A stretch of DNA of 11,403 bases from JAKJEP01 sp964580995. Its GTDB lineage: Bacteria > Planctomycetota > Phycisphaerae > Sedimentisphaerales > SM23-30. The stretch is from contig CAZOMV010000140.1 of the NCBI GenBank assembly GCA_964580995.1, forward strand, positions 1-11,403. The letters run 5' to 3'. The notes beneath the pieces were generated by a model, which was given only the letters and a program-made list of their open reading frames with translations, did not search any database and had not been told where the DNA came from. Each line of letters starts with the position of its first letter. The stretch's first letter is position 1. Position numbers and translations under genes: made by a program. This document shows, one piece after another, positions 6,884 through 11,403 of the stretch.

Positions 6884-8326
6884 CTAATGTTGCTTAGTCC
6901 GTATAAAGCTATAGCGCCGGTGGGGCTTGAGGTAATGGAAATCCTGATTTTCCCGGACCAGCCGTTTCTCCAAACGGAACGCCTCCCGCTGCCATTCCTT
7001 GCGGCGGGTGTCCTGAAAAACAATCAGCCGGCGGGGATCCTTCCGGTCCGACGGATTCCGCATCAGCATCGTGACATGCCGCAGTTCATCCCCCTGGGCC
7101 GGATCATAGATATACACCCGAATCTCGTCCAGCACCCCGTCATCCAGGGGAAACGCCAGCAGCCGGGTCAGGCCGTACACAATCCCCTCGAATCGTACCT
7201 GCACACCCCCATCTTCGCTCAGCGGTGCAAAAGCCACCACCGTCTCCTCGGTATAAGGCTGATGCAACTGGAAGGTGACTCGCGTCGAACCCCTAAAACT
7301 CAAACGCGGCTGGGCCGATGAAAAACGTGCCAATTCCACTTCTTCCTGGTCGGCCACGTGAACCACAGCCGAAAAAATCGGCTGCTCATCCAGGGTGCGA
7401 ATCTCATATTCCACGGATTCTACCTTGGGCCACTGCCGCATCAATACCTCCAGCCCCTCCAGCAGGCGGGGCGTCCACCGGGTCAGCCCCCGGAATGCCT
7501 TCGCCAGTTGCGTAGATTCTTCCAGCGGCGGCGCCGCCTGGTGCGCCTGCAAAAGATTTTCGGCAAGTAATTCCTTCAGTTCATTCAAGTCCCTCGTTTC
7601 TTTCATGAGTAACACCGTATCCGCCAGCGTATCCGCCGGCAGTTTCTTACCCGAGACCTCAAATCCGCCCCGCAGCAGAATCTGGCTCAGCACATTGCGG
7701 AGTTCCTGCCGCTGCTCACCGGTAAGCTCCCCCAGCAGTTCCCCTCGCGTATCTTCATCCAGATAGGTCGTTATCATCTGCAGCAGGGGACCGGCCGCCT
7801 TGCCCGGAGCGGCGTCGGCCGCCTCTCCCGCCGCGCCGGAAGTTTCCGGAAAAACCAGTCGGATTACCGTTTCTATATGTACCAGCGCCTCCGCCAGGTT
7901 CCGGTTCCAGAGCCGCCGGTCCGCCGGGGTTTTGGCTCGGCTGATACGATGCAGATTTTCCAGTGCCAGCCGGGCATCCACCAGAATATCCGCCAGCATC
8001 CGGGAATGGGCCGGACTGACCGAAAAATCGAGCCGGTCGGTTCCTGCTTTCAGGGATTCCATGGCTCGATCAATCGATGCCTCGGCAGTTTCCCTGTCAG
8101 GCTCGAAACGCATTATCCCTTGTGTGGGTATCGTACGGCCATCGATTTCCAGTGAATGGGGAGTGGAGCGAACCATTACATCCCCATTTCCCTGCCAGAA
8201 TAGATCCATCTCCTTTTCCGTCACCGGATAGGAATTCATACATCCGGACATCAGCCCTATCAGCACGGCAATACCCCCTCGATACAGCCGCTTCCATGAC
8301 CGTTTTTGTGCTTTCCGGTAAGTCAT
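6884..8326 (-). CDS. unrecognised 480-residue lipoprotein
   Basis: The protein starts at ATG 8326, with AAGG nine bases upstream, 12 bases after the stop of the LNS2 lipoprotein gene, so the two form an operon. The N-terminus is basic, then hydrophobic, with IGLMSGC giving a lipobox and lipidated C29. Residues about 40-300 look mainly alpha-helical, with many short Leu/Ala/Glu helices, interrupted by an Ala/Gly-rich linker at about 160-180 (SGAAGEAADAAPGKAAG). The last third (about 300-480) looks beta-rich, with repeated strands such as ARFSSAQPRLSFRGSTRVTF and a strongly basic C-terminus (RRKEWQREAFRLEKRLVREN). I do not recognise the family. The location would be the periplasmic face of the inner or outer membrane. 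The context, a lipid-phosphatase-like lipoprotein upstream, suggests an envelope role, but this is guesswork. The gene ends just before the broken small gene. Confidence 0.8.
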   Translation of the reverse strand: MTYRKAQKRSWKRLYRGGIAVLIGLMSGCMNSYPVTEKEMDLFWQGNGDVMVRSTPHSLEIDGRTIPTQGIMRFEPDRETAEASIDRAMESLKAGTDRLDFSVSPAHSRMLADILVDARLALENLHRISRAKTPADRRLWNRNLAEALVHIETVIRLVFPETSGAAGEAADAAPGKAAGPLLQMITTYLDEDTRGELLGELTGEQRQELRNVLSQILLRGGFEVSGKKLPADTLADTVLLMKETRDLNELKELLAENLLQAHQAAPPLEESTQLAKAFRGLTRWTPRLLEGLEVLMRQWPKVESVEYEIRTLDEQPIFSAVVHVADQEEVELARFSSAQPRLSFRGSTRVTFQLHQPYTEETVVAFAPLSEDGGVQVRFEGIVYGLTRLLAFPLDDGVLDEIRVYIYDPAQGDELRHVTMLMRNPSDRKDPRRLIVFQDTRRKEWQREAFRLEKRLVRENQDFHYLKPHRRYSFIRTKQH

Positions 8327-8338
8327 ATAGGGCCGCCT

Positions 8339-9301
8339 TTAACTTCCCCCTTCCCGTACGAGTTGCTGCTGTAGTAAATCTATGGTGCGTGCGGCCGGAT
8401 ATCGCTGGTTCTTCTCAAAAAAGGCAGCGATCTGCGACCAGTCCTGCACCACCTGAATCGTATCCGGCAGGGGCCGTAACTGCTCCACCAGGCCATCCCG
8501 TCCTGCTGGCGTTAATTCGTCCGGGATCGGCAGTATCAGAAAAGCCTGCATCCCATTTTCATGATAGGCCAGTGCATCCGAAATTTTATCCCCGATTCCT
8601 GTCTCCACCCGGCTAAACCGCGCCCGGATGTCCTCCAGCCTCCTGGTTTTGTACGCCCCGCTCCCCTTGGCAAAGGTTTGCAGCGTGCTCAGCAGCAAAG
8701 GCCCAGGCGGGAATCCATGCTCCTGGAGCCAGGCTTTGCTCTTGGGGCCAAAAAGGTCCGGCCGATGCGTCAGATACACAATGGTATGATTGCGGCCCAG
8801 CTCGCCCAGCACTTCCGCGGCCCCGGGCATCGGCTCAGCGCCGCCCATCAAAACCGCCTGAAATCCGGACGCCACCACCGTCTTGTCCAGGTCCACAATC
8901 ATCATCGGCTCATCGGCGCTGCGGCAGGTTACCATACATTCTACCGGTTCCGGCGGCGCCTCTTCCAGGCCGACGGGTGCCAAAGCCGCCTGAAAAAGAT
9001 AATCCCCGGGCGCATCCGCCTGGAACCTGACTGCTGCCAGCCCCGCATCATCCGTTAATGCGGCTTTATATAGTTTCCCCTGGTGATAAAAACGTACGCA
9101 ATAACCCGCCTGCGGCTGTAGAAAATCACCCGACCGGAACTGAGCCTGGAGAGCAGTTTCCTGGCCGGGCAGAACCAGAGCGTCATTGGCGGTAAAAAAA
9201 TAGTGATCGCCGGTTTCCAGAATGGTGGATTGTACCCCGCAGCCGATGCAAAACATCATTCCCAGCAGAATTTGCCATATAACCAATGTAAATCGCAGCA
9301 T
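8339..9301 (-). CDS. lipid-anchored LNS2/lipin-type HAD phosphatase
   Basis: This 320-residue lipoprotein starts at ATG 9301, supported by GAGG eight bases upstream and a promoter whose start point (about 9320) excludes the ATG at 9328. The N-terminus MLRFTLVIWQILLGMMFCIGC gives lipidated C21. A beta-sandwich-like stretch (about 30-130) precedes a HAD phosphatase domain with the motifs in order: DLDKT (D137, D139), YLTHRP (T178), GAYKTRRLEDI (K218) and GIGDKISDALAY (D238, D242). SKAWLQEHGFPPGPLLLS between motifs II and III is typical of the LNS2 / App1-like phosphatidate phosphatase group. All residues needed for phosphoaspartate chemistry are present. The likely reaction is dephosphorylation of a phospholipid or other phosphate ester in the periplasm; the substrate is inferred from family only. 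It is first in a two-gene operon with the 480-residue lipoprotein, 12 bases apart. Confidence 0.82.
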   Translation of the reverse strand: MLRFTLVIWQILLGMMFCIGCGVQSTILETGDHYFFTANDALVLPGQETALQAQFRSGDFLQPQAGYCVRFYHQGKLYKAALTDDAGLAAVRFQADAPGDYLFQAALAPVGLEEAPPEPVECMVTCRSADEPMMIVDLDKTVVASGFQAVLMGGAEPMPGAAEVLGELGRNHTIVYLTHRPDLFGPKSKAWLQEHGFPPGPLLLSTLQTFAKGSGAYKTRRLEDIRARFSRVETGIGDKISDALAYHENGMQAFLILPIPDELTPAGRDGLVEQLRPLPDTIQVVQDWSQIAAFFEKNQRYPAARTIDLLQQQLVREGGS

Positions 9302-9326
9302 GTGCCGATCCTCAAGAATGCAAACC

Positions 9327-9356
9327 ATTATAAAGCCATAACCGGTAAAAAATCAA
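9327..9356 (-). promoter_or_regulatory. sigma70-type promoter of the LNS2 lipoprotein operon
   Basis: On the minus strand TTGATT (9351-9356), an 18-base spacer and a perfect TATAAT (9327-9332). The start would be near 9320, leaving a leader of about 20 bases before the ATG at 9301. It is divergent from the promoter at 9373-9401, so the two promoter regions lie within about 80 bases. Confidence 0.55.
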
Positions 9357-9372
9357 CAAAAGTATAAAAAAA

Positions 9373-9401
9373 TTGCCCTGAACAATCTAAGGTAGTAAAA
9401 T
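9373..9401 (+). promoter_or_regulatory. promoter of the TPR lipoprotein gene, -10 inside a palindrome
   Basis: TTGCCC (9373-9378), a 17-base spacer and TAAAAT (9396-9401, 5 of 6 consensus). The -10 box is exactly bracketed by GGTAG (9391-9395) and CTACC (9402-9406), a perfect 5-bp inverted repeat that could be a repressor site. The start would be near 9408, about 27 bases before the ATG. Confidence 0.45.
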
Positions 9402-9434
9402 CTACCGATAGATGCCTAAACCAGAGGTCTGAAT

Positions 9435-10379
9435 ATGTGCAAAAAACACTTACCGGCTGTCATCATTCTTATATTCAGTTGGCTGATTTCAGGTTGCTCA
9501 GGCCCGGCGATTCACCTACGCCACCATCTCGGCGGTGCCGTCGATTTGGGCACAGACCCCGCCAGGTTGCAAGTGGGTCAGTTTCAGGTCCAGCCGGATA
9601 CCTTAACCGGCCTGCCCCCGTACCTGCAAAACAACTTACAGCTCATGCTAAGTGATTTAAATCAAAGCACTTCTGTCGGCACTTCGCCGATAACCGCCTC
9701 TGCCAGCCAAACCGTGGAGGGGGGAATTACCGTCATCGCCGAGGATGTTTCCGGTGTGCGGCCGCTGCGGCGGTGGAATGTTCAGACTCACGATTTCGAA
9801 GAGAGGGAAGTGTCCACCTTGCGGCGCGATGTCACGGTCAAGGTCGATTTTCTCCTGCGTAACAGCGCTGCTTCCTCCGGTGATGTCACCCTGGAGACTT
9901 CTCGTTCCTACACTTCCAATCAGGACCCCCAGGTCCGGGGTCCGGAGAGCCTGCTCCGGCCCGATGACCCCGACCGGGTGCCGCCGGTCGATGCCATTGC
10001 CCGCCACCTGATTGACGAATGCCTCAGCGATTTTATCGCCATGATTCATCCCTATGAAATCACTGCGGAAGTCCCCCTGCGTTACGTTGGGGGCACGGAG
10101 GCTGCCGCCGGTCGCCGCGCCGCGAAAAAAGGGGACTATGCCGAGGCCGCCCGCTATTTTCAGTCCGCTTTGAACCGCAATCCATCCTATCCGGATCTTC
10201 ACTTCAACCTGGCCGTTGTCCAGGAAGCCGCCGGCAATCTGGCCGCTGCGGAAGAACAGTACCACCTGGTTCTCGAACGGCAAGCCTCCGATGAATCGGC
10301 CCGGACCGGACTGGATCGAGTGATCCGCCTGCGGCGAATGCATGAATACGAACAAAAATTACCTCCATCGTCCCGGTAA
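9435..10379 (+). CDS. TPR-containing lipoprotein
   Basis: This 314-residue protein starts at ATG 9435, with AGAGG seven bases upstream. The signal MCKKHLPAVIILIFSWLISGC has a classical lipobox (LISGC, C21). Residues about 30-225 form an unrecognised, probably mixed alpha/beta domain with a Pro-rich stretch (about 170-190, RPDDPDRVPPVD). It ends in a HLIDECLSDFIAMIHPYE helix that resembles regions preceding TPRs in other envelope lipoproteins. The C-terminus (about 226-300) holds two TPR units, GRRAAKKGDYAEAARYFQSA and NPSYPDLHFNLAVVQEAAGN, with the expected Ala/Gly/Tyr spacing. The TPRs suggest a scaffolding or protein-binding job at the membrane. It is transcribed divergently from the LNS2 operon and is followed by the PQQ-propeller gene at a one-base gap, so those two are probably co-translated. 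Confidence 0.8.
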   Translation: MCKKHLPAVIILIFSWLISGCSGPAIHLRHHLGGAVDLGTDPARLQVGQFQVQPDTLTGLPPYLQNNLQLMLSDLNQSTSVGTSPITASASQTVEGGITVIAEDVSGVRPLRRWNVQTHDFEEREVSTLRRDVTVKVDFLLRNSAASSGDVTLETSRSYTSNQDPQVRGPESLLRPDDPDRVPPVDAIARHLIDECLSDFIAMIHPYEITAEVPLRYVGGTEAAAGRRAAKKGDYAEAARYFQSALNRNPSYPDLHFNLAVVQEAAGNLAAAEEQYHLVLERQASDESARTGLDRVIRLRRMHEYEQKLPPSSR

Positions 10380-10380
10380 A

Positions 10381-11085
10381 ATGAACTTATTTAGTAAAAT
10401 ATTAGGTTTCTTTTTTTGTTTCATCTCGTGTTTGCTTTTTGGGATTCCGTCTGTTTCTTTTCTTTTAGCCGAGGATTGGCCCCAGTGGCGCGGCCCAAGC
10501 CGGGATGGTATCTGGCAGGAAAAAGGAATCTTCACCAAATTTGACCAACCTCAGCTTCCTATTCTGTGGCGTGCTCCTGTTGCGAACGGATATAGCGGTC
10601 CCACCGTAGCAAATGACCGCGTCTATGTTACGGATCGCTTGGCCAATCCCGTCGAAAAAGAACGGATTCATTGCTTGAATGCCATAACCGGCCAGGAAAT
10701 CTGGTCTCACAGTTACGATTGTCATTATCAGGGGGTAGCCTATCCCAATGGTCCCCGCGCTGCGGTCACCGTCCATGACATGCAGGCCTACTCCCTTGGT
10801 ACGATGGGAAACCTTTTCTGTTACGATGCGGAAAAGGGAGATATCATCTGGAGCCGCGATTTGTTGTCGGAATATAAAATCAAGATGCCGGTCTGGGGCA
10901 TTGCGGCTTCGCCCCTGATCGAAAATAACCTGTTGATTGTGGTAATCGGCGGTGCGGATCATGCCTGCCTGGTGGCTTTCGACAAAGAGACCGGTAGCCA
11001 AGGGAATCTCATTCCGGCTGAAACTGGTAGTCGATTTCCAGGTCCCATCCCGATCCTTGAACCGTCTCTGTATCGATGCCTTTAG
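10381..11085 (+). pseudogene. truncated PQQ/BamB-like beta-propeller protein
   Basis: The start at 10381 gives a clean signal peptide (MNLFSKILGFFFCFISCLLF..., cut near LLA|EDWPQ). ATG 10381 lies one base after the preceding stop. An in-frame ATG at 10342 would add 13 unlike residues. Mature DWPQWRGPSRDGIWQEKG, RIHCLNAITGQEIWSHSY, DAEKGDIIWSRDL and VAFDKETG are PQQ-propeller blades of the large PVC family, normally about 400 residues. After KETG at 10995 the frame leaves the family and reads 29 residues of antisense sequence from the broken small gene (10996-11184), then stops at TAG (11083-11085). About 205 genuine residues remain, roughly half a propeller, so it is unlikely to fold properly. 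The opening coding sequence is clearly more AT-rich than the TPR lipoprotein gene ahead of it. Confidence 0.8.
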
Positions 11086-11184
11086 CACGGTCTTGGCCTG
11101 GCCGTTCACCTTGATCTCATTCTCCCACAGTGCTGCCGAGACCGGGCCAGCGCTGATCTTCTTTAACGGTTTATTTCCTGTCAT
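10996..11184 (-). pseudogene. right copy of the ~95-aa small protein gene: 3'-truncated
   Basis: The start ATG (11184-11182) has GAGGA eight bases upstream. The frame reads MTGNKPLKKISAGPVSAALW, ENEIKVNGQAKTVLKASIQR, RFKDRDGTWKSTTSFSRNEI and PLA, 63 codons. It then breaks off at 10996 and runs on into the antisense of the PQQ gene without a stop until about 10465. Joined to the left copy (codons 36-95), the whole protein is about 95 residues: a basic N-terminus, a central KDRDGxWKSTxSFxRNEIPLA block and an acidic C-terminus. No catalytic motif is visible. It could be a small DNA- or RNA-associated or chaperone-like protein, but nothing in the sequence decides this. Confidence 0.75.
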
Positions 11185-11217
11185 TTTGGTTTTCCTCGGA
11201 ACCATTCGTCAAACGCG

Positions 11218-11253
11218 AAAGGCTCGCTTACCACCAGGAGTAAGGGAGCCTTT
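11218..11253 (-). promoter_or_regulatory. long stem-loop in the leader of the right small-gene copy
   Basis: AAAGGCTCGCTTAC (11218-11231) pairs with GTAAGGGAGCCTTT (11240-11253) at 13 of 14 positions around an 8-base loop. A possible -10 (TATAAA on the minus strand, 11260-11265) lies just upstream, so the hairpin would sit at the very 5' end of the small gene's mRNA, 34 bases before its ATG. There is no T-run on either strand, so an intrinsic terminator is unlikely. It could protect the mRNA, be a leader regulator, or be a repeat-element end. Confidence 0.5.
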
Positions 11254-11403
11254 GGGAGATTTATAGAACGGATGTCTTAACATGGGAAACTGACACGAAG
11301 ATTCCAACTGATTTTGGAGAAAATTAGGTGATTGTGACTTCTGGCGGCGGTCGTGGGCACGCAAACCTATGGCAAATTCCAGGTAATCTATGTTGACATC
11401 CTA
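11254..11403. other. right-edge region, no gene recognised
   Basis: The minus strand is open for about 63 codons (11400-11212) without a good start codon or recognisable peptide, and the plus strand shows nothing better. Apart from the possible -10 at 11260-11265 I see no feature. Confidence 0.4.

Noticed and set aside
6687..11184. Simple transposon insertion with an 84-bp target duplication
   Set aside because: The duplicated segments differ at 16 of 84 bases mostly at synonymous sites, no terminal inverted repeats are visible, and no transposase or integrase is encoded between them.
10465..11205. 246-codon open frame on the minus strand
   Set aside because: Only codons from 11184 to 10996 match the small protein family; the rest is the antisense of the PQQ-propeller gene and carries no recognisable protein.
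11382..11397. Resemblance of the right-edge sequence to the start of the 24-residue ORF (6630-6645)
   Set aside because: About 12 of 16 bases match, but the similarity does not extend and the ATG is replaced by ATA; chance is likely.

Overview
The window looks like an accessory, partly decayed stretch of a Gram-negative, polysaccharide-degrading bacterium. The PVC superphylum (Lentisphaerae / Kiritimatiellae / Planctomycetes-like) fits best. The clues are a 1461-residue secreted GH36-like protein with FN3 and malectin modules, a stand-alone uroporphyrinogen-decarboxylase-like methyltransferase homologue, a PQQ-propeller protein beginning DWPQWRGPSRDG, and several lipoproteins. The assignment rests on remembered family resemblance, not on a search. 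No rRNA, tRNA, CRISPR array or recognisable transposase was seen.

Layout. Positions 1-294 hold no gene but carry a strong leftward sigma70-type promoter and a LacI-like operator, so a gene or operon probably leaves the window on the left. Positions 295-624 (minus) are the decayed remnant of another glycoside-hydrolase-like gene. A rightward promoter at 633-661 then drives the large secreted GH36-like enzyme (750-5135). A short gene-free stretch (5136-5344) with a possible remnant ORF follows. Next comes a UroD-like gene on the minus strand (5345-6403), convergent with the enzyme.

From about 6565 to 11184 lies a distinct block. Two broken copies of one small protein gene (reconstructed full length about 95 residues), both on the minus strand, bracket about 4.1 kb. 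The left copy (6687-6869) keeps only the 3' part and has an in-frame TAG. The right copy (10996-11184) keeps only the 5' part. Between them is a divergent lipoprotein locus. Leftward is a two-gene operon of a lipid-anchored LNS2/lipin-type HAD phosphatase (8339-9301) and an unrecognised 480-residue lipoprotein (6884-8326). Rightward is a TPR lipoprotein (9435-10379), followed almost without gap by a PQQ-propeller protein whose gene breaks off at about 10995, exactly where the right-hand broken small gene begins.

How they may work together. The left third reads as a regulated carbohydrate-use locus. A GTGAAC(G/T)GTTAC motif lies both by the leftward promoter and in the leader of the GH36-like gene, suggesting one shared repressor. 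The middle block reads as an envelope-associated lipoprotein set of unknown function. The most unusual signal is the split, multicopy small gene at both ends of that block, with a 24-residue ORF downstream of the left copy. The two copies differ mainly at synonymous sites, so they come from a real, selected protein family, and they mark two sequence junctions that could be recombination points or assembly joins.
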